64,000 bases of DNA from Gemmobacter serpentinus (GCF_008973825.1 NZ_WCHR01000017.1:124001-188000), one strand, 5' to 3'; numbered from the stretch's first letter, positions 8,408-18,239 are shown. Program-made: numbers and translations. Notes: generated from the letters alone by a model not told the origin.

Positions 8408-10075
8408 ATGACCGATACGCCCCTGTGGAAAAGCATCGTGGTCTGGGGGCTTGTTGCCCTCAGCCTTCTTTATGCCTTGCCGAACGCCTTTTATGATCGG
8501 GTGGAGCGTCATAATGACGCTGTTGCCGCGATGGAAAAGGCCGATGGCAGCGCGACGCCGGAACAGGTGGCGGATCGGGCGCTCTGGCCCGACTGGCTGC
8601 CCTCGTCGATCGTGCCGCTTGGCCTCGATCTGCGCGGGGGGGCGCATCTTCTGGCCGAGGTGAAGGTGGCGGATGTCTATGCCGCCCGCATCGACGGCAT
8701 GTGGCCCGAAGTGCGCGACGCCCTGCGCGACGTGCGCGATCAGGTCGGCAATGTGCGCCGCCAGCCCTCGCCGGAAGGCGTGCTGCGGGTCGCCATTTCC
8801 AACCCAGAGGGCATTCAGGTCGCGCTGGAAAAGGTGCGCGCGCTGGCGACCCCTGTGGTCAGCCTGACCGGGATGGGATCGAGCGATATCGAGGTCTCGC
8901 TGGATAATGGTGAGATCGTCGTTCAGCTTTCGCCTGCCGAGCGCGTGGCGACCGATCAGCGCACCGTGCAACAGAGCCTGGAGATCATCCGCCGTCGCGT
9001 GGATGAGGTCGGCACCCGCGAACCCACCATCCAGCGCCAGGGCGAGGACCGGATTCTGATCCAGGTGCCGGGCATCGGATCGGCGGCCGAGCTGAAAAGC
9101 CTGATCGGCACCACCGCGAAACTGGGCTTCCACCCAGTGACCCGGGTGACCGGCGACGCCGGCACCAAGCCGGGCGCGCGCGAGGAACTTCTGCCCGCGA
9201 TGGACCAGCCCAACACCTATTACATCGTCGAGAAGACCCCGGTCGTCACCGGCGAGGAACTGACCAACGCACAGCCCGCCTTTGACCAGAACGGCCGCCC
9301 TGCGGTAGAGTTCCAGTTTGACGCGACCGGCGCGCGCAAGTTCGGCGATTACACCGCGAGCAATATCGGCAAGCCTTTCGCCATCGTGCTGGACCAGCAG
9401 GTGATTTCGGCCCCGACCATCCAGAGCCATATTCCGGGTGGGCGCGGCATCATCACCGGCCAGTTCACCGTCGAGGAAAGCACCGAGCTTGCGGTTCTGC
9501 TGCGCGCGGGTGCCTTGCCGGCTGAGATGACCTTCCTAGAAGAACGCACCATCGGCCCGGAACTTGGTGCCGACTCGATCCGCTCCGGCCAGATGGCGGC
9601 GGTTGTGGGCGCGGGCCTTGTCTCGGTCTACATGATCGCAAGCTACGGTCTGTTCGGCACCTTCACCATCATTGCGCTTGCGATCAACATCGCGATGATG
9701 TTCGCCATCCAGTCGGTGATCGGTGCCACGCTGACCCTGCCGGGGATCGCGGGGATCGTGCTGACCATGGGCATGGCGGTGGATGCCAATGTGCTGATCT
9801 ATGAGCGGATGCGCGAGGAGTTGCGCGACGGCAAATCCCCCTTGGTCGCGATCCATGAGGGCTATGACAAGGCGCTGTCGGCCATCACCGATTCCAACGT
9901 GACGGCGATGCTGACCGCGATCATCATGTTCTTCGTGGGTTCCGGCCCGGTGCGCGGCTTTGCCGTCACCACCACGATCGGCATCGTCACCTCAATGTTC
10001 ACCGCCGTTTATGTGACGCGGGCGATCATCTCGCTTTACATGGGCTTGCGTCGCCCCAAGACCATCATCGTGTGA
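8408..10075 (+). CDS. secD: Protein translocase subunit SecD
   Basis: 555-residue RND-type inner-membrane protein that with SecF uses the proton gradient to pull preproteins out of SecYEG. TM1 is at the N-terminus (SIVVWGLVALSLLYALP). A large periplasmic domain includes the GLDLRGGAHLLAEV motif and the head subdomain. Five C-terminal helices carry the RND motif MGMAVDANVLIYERMREE. It is 9 nt upstream of secF and clearly co-transcribed. Confidence 0.97.
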   Translation: MTDTPLWKSIVVWGLVALSLLYALPNAFYDRVERHNDAVAAMEKADGSATPEQVADRALWPDWLPSSIVPLGLDLRGGAHLLAEVKVADVYAARIDGMWPEVRDALRDVRDQVGNVRRQPSPEGVLRVAISNPEGIQVALEKVRALATPVVSLTGMGSSDIEVSLDNGEIVVQLSPAERVATDQRTVQQSLEIIRRRVDEVGTREPTIQRQGEDRILIQVPGIGSAAELKSLIGTTAKLGFHPVTRVTGDAGTKPGAREELLPAMDQPNTYYIVEKTPVVTGEELTNAQPAFDQNGRPAVEFQFDATGARKFGDYTASNIGKPFAIVLDQQVISAPTIQSHIPGGRGIITGQFTVEESTELAVLLRAGALPAEMTFLEERTIGPELGADSIRSGQMAAVVGAGLVSVYMIASYGLFGTFTIIALAINIAMMFAIQSVIGATLTLPGIAGIVLTMGMAVDANVLIYERMREELRDGKSPLVAIHEGYDKALSAITDSNVTAMLTAIIMFFVGSGPVRGFAVTTTIGIVTSMFTAVYVTRAIISLYMGLRRPKTIIV

Positions 10076-10084
10076 GGTCGCATC

Positions 10085-11065
10085 ATGGCATTTCGTCTGA
10101 AACTGGTTCCGACCCATACCAATATCGACTTCTTCAAGTGGCAATGGCTGACCTTCGGGGCATCGGTGGTGGCGGTGGTGGTCTCGCTGCTGGCGGTCGC
10201 CATCATGGGGCTGAACTTCGGCGTCGACTTCAAGGGCGGCACCACGATCCGGGTGGAAAGCACCCAGAACATCGACATCTCGGTCTACCGCGAGGCGACC
10301 GATGCGCTTGGTCTGGGCGAGGTCTCGATCACCGATGTGTTCGACCCCTCGTTCCGGCCTGACCAGCATGTGAAAATGCTGCGCGTGGCCCCGCAGGATG
10401 GCTATGAGGCGGTGACGCCCGAGGTCATCGAACAGATCGAGGCGGCGCTGCTGCAGGTCGACCCGGCCGTGACCTTCCCTTCGGTGGAATCGGTCGGCCC
10501 CAAGGTCTCCAACGAACTGATCTGGAAGGCGCTTGCCGCCGTGGCCATCGCCTCGACCGGGATCTGGATCTATGTCTGGCTGCGCTTTGAATGGCAGTTC
10601 GCTGTGGGCTGCGTCGCCGCCCTGATCCATGACGTGATCGTGACCGTGGGCTTTTTCGCGATCTTCCAACTGAAGTTCGACCTGACCATCGTGGCGGCGC
10701 TGCTGACCATCCTGGGATATTCGGTGAACGATACGGTGGTGATCTTCGACAGGCTTCGTGAGAACCTGCCGAAATACAAGCAGATGCCGCTGCGCGATCT
10801 GATGAACCTCACCACGAACGAGACGCTGTCGCGCACGGTGATGACGATGACCACCACGGCCCTGGCTTTGACGGCGCTGGTGATCTTTGGCGGCGACGTG
10901 ATCCGGGGCTTTGTCTCGGCCATGCTGTTCGGCGTGTTCATCGGCTGTTACTCGACACTTTATGTGGCGAAGAACATCGTTCTGATGCTTGGCCTTGACC
11001 GCACCGAAAAGGCCAAGAAAGAGCGCAAACCCGGCGATCACGAATTCGCCAATATCGACGCCTGA
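10085..11065 (+). CDS. secF: Protein translocase subunit SecF
   Basis: 326-residue partner of SecD. N-terminal TM (FGASVVAVVVSLLAVAIMGL), the conserved GLNFGVDFKGGTTIRV periplasmic start, and five C-terminal helices with the SecF motif LGYSVNDTVVIFDRLREN. The C-terminus is basic (KKERKPGDHEF). It follows secD by 9 nt and precedes the Mth938-like gene by 9 nt, so yajC-secD-secF-orf117 is one operon. Confidence 0.97.
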   Translation: MAFRLKLVPTHTNIDFFKWQWLTFGASVVAVVVSLLAVAIMGLNFGVDFKGGTTIRVESTQNIDISVYREATDALGLGEVSITDVFDPSFRPDQHVKMLRVAPQDGYEAVTPEVIEQIEAALLQVDPAVTFPSVESVGPKVSNELIWKALAAVAIASTGIWIYVWLRFEWQFAVGCVAALIHDVIVTVGFFAIFQLKFDLTIVAALLTILGYSVNDTVVIFDRLRENLPKYKQMPLRDLMNLTTNETLSRTVMTMTTTALALTALVIFGGDVIRGFVSAMLFGVFIGCYSTLYVAKNIVLMLGLDRTEKAKKERKPGDHEFANIDA

Positions 11066-11074
11066 GGGTGATCC

Positions 11075-11428
11075 ATGCGGCTGACCGAGATCGAATATGG
11101 CACGGCACAGCCGGTTGAAAGCTACGGCCCCGGATTCTTCCGGATCGGGGGCCGTATCCTGCAGGGCGCGGTGATCGTCACGCCCTGGGATGCCGGTCCC
11201 TGGGGGGGCTTGGATGACATCGCGGCGCTGACCGGGCTTGCAGGCGAGATCGACGTGCTGTTCCTTGGCATGGGGCCAGAGATTGCCCATGCCCCCAAGG
11301 CGCTGCGTGATGCGCTGGAAGAACAGGGGATCGGGGTGGAGGTCATGGCATCCCCCGCCGCCTGCCGCACCTATAATGTCTTGCTCAGCGAAGGCCGCCG
11401 CGTGGCTTTGGCGTTGCTGCCCGTCTGA
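11075..11428 (+). CDS. Mth938-like domain protein (DUF498/598)
   Basis: 117-residue protein made of a single Mth938-like fold, related to the NDUFAF3/AAMDC family. Recognisable elements are GPGFFRIGGRILQGAVIV near residue 25, the central LFLGMGPEIAH, and the C-terminal SPAACRTYNVLLSEGRRVALALLPV-type ending. No catalytic residues are known for the family. It is tightly coupled to secF (9-nt gap) and sits between secDF and the ccm genes, an arrangement recurrent in Rhodobacter relatives. Molecular role unknown; the mitochondrial relative acts in complex I assembly. Confidence 0.88.
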   Translation: MRLTEIEYGTAQPVESYGPGFFRIGGRILQGAVIVTPWDAGPWGGLDDIAALTGLAGEIDVLFLGMGPEIAHAPKALRDALEEQGIGVEVMASPAACRTYNVLLSEGRRVALALLPV

Positions 11429-11658
11429 TCGGACGTTTTCCGGCTGACCTGTTTTGACGATCAGGCTTCCATGCCCGGTTTTCCGCGCAGGGTTGCGGGA
11501 TTTGCGGCCATGCCTGATGCCGATCAGGTGCTTGCCTGAGCGGCCAAGGCAGGCAGCTTGATCCGGCGCACCGCCCCGTCCGAAAGCACAAGATTGCGTG
11601 GCACCCTGTCGCAGCGCCGGGCTTTGCCATGACGCTGCGGATCGGCTAGGGAGGGGGC

Positions 11659-12282
11659 ATGGAATTCGTCATCGAAGATCTGGCGGTGGCGCGCGGCGGC
11701 GTCTGCGTGCTGGAGGGGGTGCGCCTTGCGCTTTCCCCCGGTCAGGCCGTGATCCTGCGCGGCGCCAATGGCATCGGCAAGACGACACTTTTGCGCACCC
11801 TGGCGGGCCTGCAACCGGCGCTGCGCGGCACCATCACCGCGCCGCCCGAAAGCATCGCTTATGGCGCCCATGCCGACGGGCTGAAATCGGTGCTGACGGT
11901 GGAGGAAAATCTGGCCTTCTGGGCCGCGATCCATGGCACGAGCGGGATAGAGCCTGCCCTGGTGCGCATGAACCTTGCCGATCTGCGCGACCGGCGCGCG
12001 GCCAACCTGTCGGCCGGGCAGAAGCGGCGGCTGGGGCTTGCGCGGCTGCTGGTCTCGGGGCGGCCCTATTGGCTTTTGGATGAACCAACCGTCAGCCTTG
12101 ATACCGCCTCGGTCGCGCTGTTCGCTGACGTGCTGCGCGATCATCTGGCGGCGGGCGGTGCGGCGCTGATCGCCACCCATATCGATCTGGGCTTGCCCGA
12201 GGCGCGCGTGCTGGACCTCAGCCCCTTCAAGGCCCGCGGCGGCGTGATCGCCAGCCGCGGCTTTGACGAGGCCTTTCTGTGA
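11659..12282 (+). CDS. ccmA: Haem ABC exporter ATP-binding subunit CcmA
   Basis: 207-residue ABC ATPase of the CcmABCD complex, which releases holo-CcmE during cytochrome c maturation. Walker A is [10 protein letters not shown] (about residue 38), the ABC signature is [15 protein letters not shown], and Walker B is [12 protein letters not shown], followed by the switch His in IATHIDLG. Overlaps ccmB by 4 nt (ATGA-type). A 230-nt spacer separates it from the secDF operon, so it probably has its own promoter. Confidence 0.96.
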   Translation: MEFVIEDLAVARGGVCVLEGVRLALSPGQAVILRGANGIGKTTLLRTLAGLQPALRGTITAPPESIAYGAHADGLKSVLTVEENLAFWAAIHGTSGIEPALVRMNLADLRDRRAANLSAGQKRRLGLARLLVSGRPYWLLDEPTVSLDTASVALFADVLRDHLAAGGAALIATHIDLGLPEARVLDLSPFKARGGVIASRGFDEAFL

Positions 12283-12935
12283 TCGCGCTGCTGATCCGCG
12301 ATCTGCGCCTCGCGCTGCGCGCTGGCGGCGGCTTTGGCCTTGGCCTTGCCTTCTTCCTGCTGGTCGCGGTGTTGGTGCCGCTTGGCGTCGGGCCCGAGGG
12401 CACCACGCTGGCGAAAATCGCCCCCGGCGTCTTGTGGGTCGGTGCGCTGCTGGCCTGCCTGCTCAGCCTGGATCGCATCTTCGCGCTGGATTTCGAGGAT
12501 GGCACGCTTGATCTTCTGGCCACCGCCCCCATCCCGCTGGAAGGGGTGGTGGCGATCAAGGCCTTTGCGCATTGGCTGGTGACAGGGCTGCCGCTGGTGC
12601 TGGCTGCGCCCGTTTTGGGGGTGCTGCTGCATCTGCCGCAGGCAGGCTATGGCTGGCTGGTGCTGTCGCTGCTTTTGGGCACTCCCGGCCTCAGCGCCAT
12701 CGGGGCCTTTGGTGCGGCGCTGACCGTGGGGTTGAAGCGCGGCGGCTTGCTGCTCAGCCTGCTGGTGCTGCCGCTTTATGTGCCGACCCTGATCTTCGGT
12801 GCCGAGGTGGTCAAGCGTGGTGCGGCCGGCATGGCGGTGGAGGTGCCGCTGCTGCTCTTGGCCGGGATCACGCTGGGGGCGCAAGCGGCGTTGCCCTTCG
12901 CATCCGCGCTTGCGTTGCGCATCAATCTGCGGTGA
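12279..12935 (+). CDS. ccmB: Haem exporter membrane subunit CcmB
   Basis: 218-residue integral membrane protein with about six hydrophobic helices, the permease-like subunit of the CcmAB ABC complex. Characteristic stretches are [20 protein letters not shown] and [16 protein letters not shown]. Start overlaps the ccmA stop by 4 nt, implying translational coupling. 43 nt separate it from ccmC. Confidence 0.95.
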   Translation: MIALLIRDLRLALRAGGGFGLGLAFFLLVAVLVPLGVGPEGTTLAKIAPGVLWVGALLACLLSLDRIFALDFEDGTLDLLATAPIPLEGVVAIKAFAHWLVTGLPLVLAAPVLGVLLHLPQAGYGWLVLSLLLGTPGLSAIGAFGAALTVGLKRGGLLLSLLVLPLYVPTLIFGAEVVKRGAAGMAVEVPLLLLAGITLGAQAALPFASALALRINLR

Positions 12936-12978
12936 GGCTGTCTTGCCGTTGCAACCTGACTGGATCTAGCGAGGCCCG

Positions 12979-13713
12979 ATGTCGATCTGGGAATATGCCA
13001 ATCCGAAGAAATTCATCGAGACCGCAGGCCGCATCCTGCCGGTGCTGCTGCCGTTGGCTATGGGCTTTCTGCTGATCGGGCTGGTCTGGGGCTTTTTCTT
13101 CACGCCCGAGGATTACAAGCAGGGCGCGACCGTCAAGATCATGTTCCTGCATGTGCCCGCCGCGATGATGGCGATCAATGCCTGGGGCATGATGCTGGTG
13201 GCGTCGCTGATCTGGATCATCCGCCGCCACCATGTCAGCGCCCTGGCCGCGCGGGCGGCGGCCCCCGTGGGCCTGACCTTCACCCTGATCGCGCTGGTGA
13301 CCGGCGCGCTCTGGGGCCAGCCGATGTGGGGCACCTGGTGGGAATGGGACCCGCGGCTGACCTCGTTCCTGATCCTGCTTCTGTTCTATCTGGGCTATAT
13401 CGCGCTCTGGCAGGCGGTCGAAAATCCCGATACCGCCGCCGATCTGACCGGGCTTTTATGCGTGGTCGGATCGGTCTTTGCGCTGCTCAGCCGTTATGCG
13501 GTGAAGTTCTGGAATCAGGGGCTGCATCAGGACAGCACGATCCTGAAGGTCGGCGAAAAGGACCCGCTCGACCCGGCCTATTACTGGCCGCTGATCTTTT
13601 GCCTGATCGGGATCGTGCTGCTGTTTCTGGCGCTGGTCCTGATCGGCACCGTCACCGAAATTCGCCTGCGCCGCCTTGCGGTGATCGAGGCGCGCGAACG
13701 TCAGGAGGCATGA
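12979..13713 (+). CDS. ccmC: Haem transporter CcmC (tryptophan-rich)
   Basis: 244-residue six-helix membrane protein that presents haem to CcmE. The haem-handling WWD motif is visible as WGTWWEWDPRLTS around residue 118. Conserved histidines lie in the periplasmic loops (FLHVPAAMMA and HQDSTILK). Its stop overlaps the ccmD start. Confidence 0.96.
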   Translation: MSIWEYANPKKFIETAGRILPVLLPLAMGFLLIGLVWGFFFTPEDYKQGATVKIMFLHVPAAMMAINAWGMMLVASLIWIIRRHHVSALAARAAAPVGLTFTLIALVTGALWGQPMWGTWWEWDPRLTSFLILLLFYLGYIALWQAVENPDTAADLTGLLCVVGSVFALLSRYAVKFWNQGLHQDSTILKVGEKDPLDPAYYWPLIFCLIGIVLLFLALVLIGTVTEIRLRRLAVIEARERQEA

Positions 13714-13907
13714 TGCCCGAACTTGGAAAATACGCCTTCGCGGTACTGGCCTCTTATGGCGCGGGGCTGGCTTTGCTGGGGGCTGTGGTCGCGCTTGTCG
13801 TCTGGCGCTTTCGGCGCGCGAAAGCCGCCTTGATCGCGGCCGAGGCGCGGCTTGCCGCGAGGGCGGCCCAAGGTCATCACGGCCAAGCCAATGGGGGGCG
13901 CGCATGA
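13710..13907 (+). CDS. ccmD: Haem exporter accessory protein CcmD
   Basis: Small (64-65 residue) single-span protein needed to free holo-CcmE from CcmABC. One hydrophobic helix follows the start (FAVLASYGAGLALLGAVVAL), then a basic Arg/Ala-rich cytoplasmic tail, the standard CcmD pattern. Two adjacent ATGs (13710 and 13713) are possible; both overlap the ccmC TGA, and GGAGG lies just upstream. The end overlaps ccmG by 4 nt. Identification rests on size, topology and position. Confidence 0.9.
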   Translation: MMPELGKYAFAVLASYGAGLALLGAVVALVVWRFRRAKAALIAAEARLAARAAQGHHGQANGGRA

Positions 13908-14458
13908 AAGGCCGGGTTCTGTTCTTCCTGCCGCTGGCGATCATTGCGGTCTTCATGGGGGCGATCGCGCTGCCCAAGCTGTTGAACCTTGCGGGCAATC
14001 CCGGTGCCAATGAAGACCTGCCTTCGGTCTTTATCGGGCGGCAGGCGCCGGTCCTGCCGGACACCACGCTGCCGGGCCAGACCCAGTTGCGGGCCGAGGA
14101 TCTGCGCAGCGGTCAGGTCACGGTGCTGAACTTCTGGGCCAGCTGGTGCCCGCCATGCCGGGCGGAGCATCCGGTTTTGAAGAAGATGGCGGCGGATGGC
14201 ATCCGTGTGGCGGGCATCAACATGATGGATCGCGACGCCGATGCCACCAAATATCTGACCGAAGATGGCAATCCCTTTTTCGCCCTGGCCACCGACCCGC
14301 GCGGGCGCAATCGGGTGGAATGGGGGGTGACCAACCCGCCAGAGACCTTCATCATCGGCGGTGATGGCACGGTGCTGTTCAAGTTCATCGGCCCGCTGGT
14401 CGGCACCGACTATGAACGCCGCTTTGTGCCAGCCTTGCAAGAGGCACTGAAGCGGTGA
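13904..14458 (+). CDS. ccmG: Thiol:disulfide oxidoreductase CcmG (DsbE/HelX)
   Basis: 184-residue membrane-anchored periplasmic thioredoxin that reduces apocytochrome c (or CcmH) cysteines before haem ligation. N-terminal anchor helix (VLFFLPLAIIAVFMGAIALP), thioredoxin fold with active site FWASWCPPC at about residues 83-91, and the conserved GVTNPPETFII cis-Pro region with the family's Glu. Overlaps ccmD by 4 nt. ccmE, ccmF and ccmH are not in this window. Confidence 0.96.
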   Translation: MKGRVLFFLPLAIIAVFMGAIALPKLLNLAGNPGANEDLPSVFIGRQAPVLPDTTLPGQTQLRAEDLRSGQVTVLNFWASWCPPCRAEHPVLKKMAADGIRVAGINMMDRDADATKYLTEDGNPFFALATDPRGRNRVEWGVTNPPETFIIGGDGTVLFKFIGPLVGTDYERRFVPALQEALKR

Positions 14459-14513
14459 GGGGGCAGCCGGTGTGCCCGGCCCGCTGCCCGCACGCAGGCC
14501 ATAGCCCGCACAC

Positions 14514-14960
14514 ATGCCGGTGCCTGGCTTTGCATGGATGTGCTTCCTGAAGCGGATACCTGCTCTGGTGCGGATATCGGCCCTTGCGCTGATCTGGCAC
14601 GGTCCGGCCGTGGCCGAGGATCAGGTGCCGCCCGCCGAGTATTTCACTGGCACCTATCAACGGGTGGGGCGCGATGGTGCGACGCCACCGGGCTTGGTCG
14701 ATGATCTGGTGCGCATTGATCCCGGGGCCGCGGGGCTGGAATTGCGGGGCTGCGCTGCGGGTGCTGACGCGCCGGCGCAAAGGCTGGCCTTCGACGGCTG
14801 GGGCGAGGTGCCCAATCTGCTCAGCGGCGGCGCGCAGGATCCGAGCCTTTGGTGCCTTTACCACAATGATGGCAACAACTACCCGCTGCTGAATTGCGCG
14901 GCCCCGGACGGGCGGCGCTTCACCCTGTGGCCTGTGCCGGATATGGCCTGCGCCCGCTAA
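14514..14960 (+). CDS. Hypothetical exported protein (about 140 aa)
   Basis: A predicted signal sequence (ALVRISALALIWHGPAVAED, cleavage likely after AVA) precedes a mature domain of about 110 residues with three or four cysteines (LRGCAAG, LWCLYH, LLNCAAP, DMACAR), suggesting disulfides. I do not recognise the family. The start is uncertain: ATG 14514 or ATG 14538 (MCFLKRIP), and neither has a good ribosome binding site. It lies 55 nt after ccmG on the same strand, so it may be read through from the ccm operon and mature in the same oxidising compartment, but no functional link can be shown. Confidence 0.6.
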   Translation: MPVPGFAWMCFLKRIPALVRISALALIWHGPAVAEDQVPPAEYFTGTYQRVGRDGATPPGLVDDLVRIDPGAAGLELRGCAAGADAPAQRLAFDGWGEVPNLLSGGAQDPSLWCLYHNDGNNYPLLNCAAPDGRRFTLWPVPDMACAR

Positions 14961-15091
14961 GCCCCTGCCAGCATGATCAGCAGCGGCAGGGCCAGCAGCC
15001 ATTCCTGCCATGGAAGCGTTGTGGCCCATGCCCGCATGGGCGGCGGCGGCCCCCGAGGGCGCGCGGCAATCGGATGGATTTGGGATCGCAT
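14957..15091 (-). CDS. Putative 44-residue single-span membrane peptide
   Basis: Short ORF with a near-perfect ribosome binding site (AGGAGG five nt before the ATG). It encodes a basic, Pro-rich N-terminus (MRSQIHPIAARPRG) and one C-terminal hydrophobic helix (WLLALPLLIMLAGA). Its stop overlaps the end of the convergent exported protein by 4 nt. No family recognised. The RBS and topology argue for a real small membrane protein; the short length leaves substantial doubt. Confidence 0.4.
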   Translation of the reverse strand: MRSQIHPIAARPRGPPPPMRAWATTLPWQEWLLALPLLIMLAGA

Positions 15092-15450
15092 GATGCCTCC
15101 TGCCGATGTGGTTGGGGCAAGCATGGCGGGGTCGGGTAAAGAGTGGCCTAACAGATAAAATTGGGGGCTTCTTTGGAGGGGCGGCCTGCTGGCGGCCCGG
15201 GCTGGAACGAGCCGGGCGGTCCTGCTCGCGGCGCTGCCTGCGGGGGCACGGGCAGGCCTCGCTTCAGGAGGACGGCAATAGCAGCCTGACCGGACCTGCG
15301 GGCCGCAAGGACATGCGGGCTTGGTCGAAAACGGTGCCCAATTCACCGGCCTGCCTATCACTGGCCTGCCTGTCACGGGCAAGCCTATTCCGGGCCAGCC
15401 TGGCACGGCTGGGTCTGGCAAGGGTGGTCTGGCCCGGATCTGCCCGATGG
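15092..15450. other. Non-coding, repeat-like GC-rich spacer upstream of the acnA terminator
   Basis: No credible gene on either strand. From about 15345 to 15420 the sequence consists of drifting copies of a 13-16-nt unit of the type GGCCTGCCTGTCACGGGC, a degenerate minisatellite look. Confidence 0.5.
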
Positions 15451-15474
15451 AAAAAAGGCCGGGTTTCCCCGGCC
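15451..15474 (-). terminator. Rho-independent terminator of acnA
   Basis: GGCCGGG / CCCGGCC stem around a 4-nt loop. On the minus strand it is followed by TTTTTT, 12 nt downstream of the acnA stop. Confidence 0.9.
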
Positions 15475-15485
15475 TTTTGTGCGGC

Positions 15486-18239
15486 TCAGTTCTGCGCCAG
15501 ATCGCGCAGAACGTAATGCAAGACGCCGCCATTCTCGACATATTCGATCTCGATGGCGGTATCGATCCGGCACTTGATTTGAATCGTGATCTCACGCCCA
15601 TCCGCATAGCGGATGGTGCAGGGCACAAGGCTGAGCGGTTTCAGATCACCTGCAAGGCCATGGATCGACACGGTTTCATCGCCGGTCAGACCAAGCGTCT
15701 TGCGGTTTTCGCCGGGCTGGAACTCGAACGGGATCACACCCATGCCGACAAGGTTGGAACGGTGGATGCGCTCGAAACTTTCGGCGATCACCGCCTTGAC
15801 GCCCAGTAGGGCGGTGCCCTTCGCGGCCCAGTCCCGCGACGATCCCGCGCCATATTCGACGCCGCCAAAGATCACCAGCGGGGTATCGCGCGCCTGCCAT
15901 TCCATCGAGGCATCAAAGATCGAGGTCTGCGCGCCATCGGGGCCCTTGGTATAACCGCCCTCGACGCCGTCGAGCATCTCGTTCTTGATGCGGATATTGG
16001 CGAAGGTGCCACGCATCATCACCTCGTGATTGCCGCGCCGCGAGCCGTAGGAGTTGAAATCGCGCACCGCCACCTGCCGCTCGGTCAGGTATTTCCCGGC
16101 CGGGGTCGTCGCCTTGAACGAGCCCGCGGGCGAGATATGGTCGGTGGTGATCATGTCGCCCAGGATCGCCAGCACCCGCGCCCCCTCGATATCCGAGATC
16201 ACGCCCTTGTCGCGCCCCATGCCCTGGAAATAGGGCGGGTTCTGGATGTAGGTCGAGGCGGGCGGCCAATCATAGGTCTCGGAATCGGTGATCTGCACCG
16301 CCTGCCACCTTTCGTCGCCCTTGAAGACATCGGCATATTTGGCCTGGAACATCTCGCGCGTCACCACGCGATCGACCATCTCGGCCACTTCCTGACTGCT
16401 GGGCCAGATATCCTTCAGGAAGACATCGCGCCCGTCGGGCGTCTGGCCGATCGGATCGCGGGTCAGGTTGACATTCAGATCGCCCGCAATGGCATAGGCC
16501 ACGACAAGCGGCGGCGAGGCCAGGAAGTTCGCCCGCACATCCGGGGAAATCCGGCCCTCGAAATTGCGGTTGCCCGACAGCACGGCGGTTGCCACCAGAT
16601 CATGGTCGTTGATCGCCTTGGAGATCGCAGGATCCCCCAGCGGCCCGGAATTGCCGATGCAGGTGGTGCAGCCATAGCCCACAAGGTTGAAGCCAAGCGC
16701 ATCAAGGTCTTCCTGCAGGCCAGAGGCCGCCAGATATTCGCCCACGACCTGGCTTCCTGGCGCGAGCGAGGTCTTGACCCAGGGCTTGGCGGTCAGACCA
16801 AGCGCGCGCGCCTTGCGGGCCACCAGCCCGGCCCCCATCATGACATAGGGGTTGGAGGTATTGGTGCAGGAGGTGATGGCGGCAATCACCACCGAGCCAT
16901 CGGTGAGGCTGTAATCCTTGCCATCGACCGCCACGACCTTGCGCACGTCGCGGGGCGGAGCGGTGACGGCGCCGCCCTCGTCACCCATGCTCAGCGCATC
17001 GGGGGATACATCGATGCCGCGATAATCGGCGACCACCTTGTAGAAGGTCCGCGCCGCATCGGTCAGCGGCAGATAATCCTGCGGGCGCTTGGGGCCAGAG
17101 ATCGCCGGGACGATCTCGCCCATGTCGAGCGCCAGTGTCGAGGTATAGATCGGGCTGTAATCGGCCCCGCGCCAGAAACCGTTTTCCTTGGCATAGGCCT
17201 CGACCAGCGCGATCCGCGCCTCATCGCGGCCGGTCGCGCGCATATAGCGCAGGGTCTCGGCATCGATCGGGAAGAAGCCGCAGGTCGCGCCATATTCGGG
17301 GGCCATATTGGCGATGGTGGCACGATCGGCCAGCGGCAGGTGGTCGAGTCCTTCGCCGTAGAATTCGACGAATTTGTTCACCACGCCATGCTTGCGCAGC
17401 ATCTGCACCACTTTCAGCACCAGATCGGTTGCCGTGGTGCCCTCGACCATCTTGCCGGTCAACTTGAAGCCCACAACCTCGGGAATCAGCATCGACACGG
17501 GCTGACCCAGCATCGCGGCCTCGGCCTCGATCCCGCCGACACCCCAACCCAGAACCGCCAGGCCGTTCACCATCGTGGTATGGCTGTCGGTGCCCACCAG
17601 CGTGTCGGGATAGGCCACCATCTCGCCATTCTGGTCGGTATCCGTCCAGACGGTCTGCGCCAGATATTCCAGATTGACCTGATGGCAGATGCCGGTGCCC
17701 GGCGGCACCACGCGGAAATTGTTGAAGGCCTTCTGGCCCCATTTCAGGAAGGTGTAACGCTCCAGATTGCGCTCATATTCCAGATCCACATTCATCTGGA
17801 AGGCGCGGGGCGTGCCAAATTCATCGATCATCACCGAATGGTCGATGACCAGATCGACCGGGTTCAGCGGGTTGATCTTTTGCGCATCGCCCCCAAGGCC
17901 AAGGATGCCATCGCGCATCGCGGCCAGGTCGACCACCGCAGGCACCCCGGTGAAATCCTGCATCAAGACACGGGCCGGACGATAGGCGATCTCGATCGGG
18001 TTCTGCCCGCCCTGCTTGCCCCAGTCGGAAAAGGCCCGGATGTCATCGACCGTGACGGTCTTGCCATCCTCGAAGCGGAGCATGTTTTCCAGCACCACCT
18101 TCAGCGAGGCGGGAAGCCGCGCGAACTCGCCCAAACCCGCGGCTTCTGCCGCCGGGATCGAATAATAGGCAACCGTCTGGCCACCTGCGGTCAATGTCTT
18201 GCGGGTTTTGCTGCTGTCGCGTCCGACGGTGACGGTCAT
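15486..18239 (-). CDS. acnA: Aconitate hydratase AcnA
   Basis: 917-residue [4Fe-4S] enzyme of the TCA cycle isomerising citrate and isocitrate, IRP1/AcnA type. Cluster ligands are visible in ITSCTNTSNP and GYGCTTCIGNSGPL. Other motifs are DSHTTMVNGLAVLGWGVGG and the C-terminal swivel-domain signature FGGVEYGAGSSRDWAAKG. Start set at 18239 (MTVTVGRDSSKTRK), preceded by AGGAGGCGACAG; a longer in-frame extension to 18320 is non-homologous. Single gene with its own terminator. Confidence 0.98.
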   Translation of the reverse strand: MTVTVGRDSSKTRKTLTAGGQTVAYYSIPAAEAAGLGEFARLPASLKVVLENMLRFEDGKTVTVDDIRAFSDWGKQGGQNPIEIAYRPARVLMQDFTGVPAVVDLAAMRDGILGLGGDAQKINPLNPVDLVIDHSVMIDEFGTPRAFQMNVDLEYERNLERYTFLKWGQKAFNNFRVVPPGTGICHQVNLEYLAQTVWTDTDQNGEMVAYPDTLVGTDSHTTMVNGLAVLGWGVGGIEAEAAMLGQPVSMLIPEVVGFKLTGKMVEGTTATDLVLKVVQMLRKHGVVNKFVEFYGEGLDHLPLADRATIANMAPEYGATCGFFPIDAETLRYMRATGRDEARIALVEAYAKENGFWRGADYSPIYTSTLALDMGEIVPAISGPKRPQDYLPLTDAARTFYKVVADYRGIDVSPDALSMGDEGGAVTAPPRDVRKVVAVDGKDYSLTDGSVVIAAITSCTNTSNPYVMMGAGLVARKARALGLTAKPWVKTSLAPGSQVVGEYLAASGLQEDLDALGFNLVGYGCTTCIGNSGPLGDPAISKAINDHDLVATAVLSGNRNFEGRISPDVRANFLASPPLVVAYAIAGDLNVNLTRDPIGQTPDGRDVFLKDIWPSSQEVAEMVDRVVTREMFQAKYADVFKGDERWQAVQITDSETYDWPPASTYIQNPPYFQGMGRDKGVISDIEGARVLAILGDMITTDHISPAGSFKATTPAGKYLTERQVAVRDFNSYGSRRGNHEVMMRGTFANIRIKNEMLDGVEGGYTKGPDGAQTSIFDASMEWQARDTPLVIFGGVEYGAGSSRDWAAKGTALLGVKAVIAESFERIHRSNLVGMGVIPFEFQPGENRKTLGLTGDETVSIHGLAGDLKPLSLVPCTIRYADGREITIQIKCRIDTAIEIEYVENGGVLHYVLRDLAQN

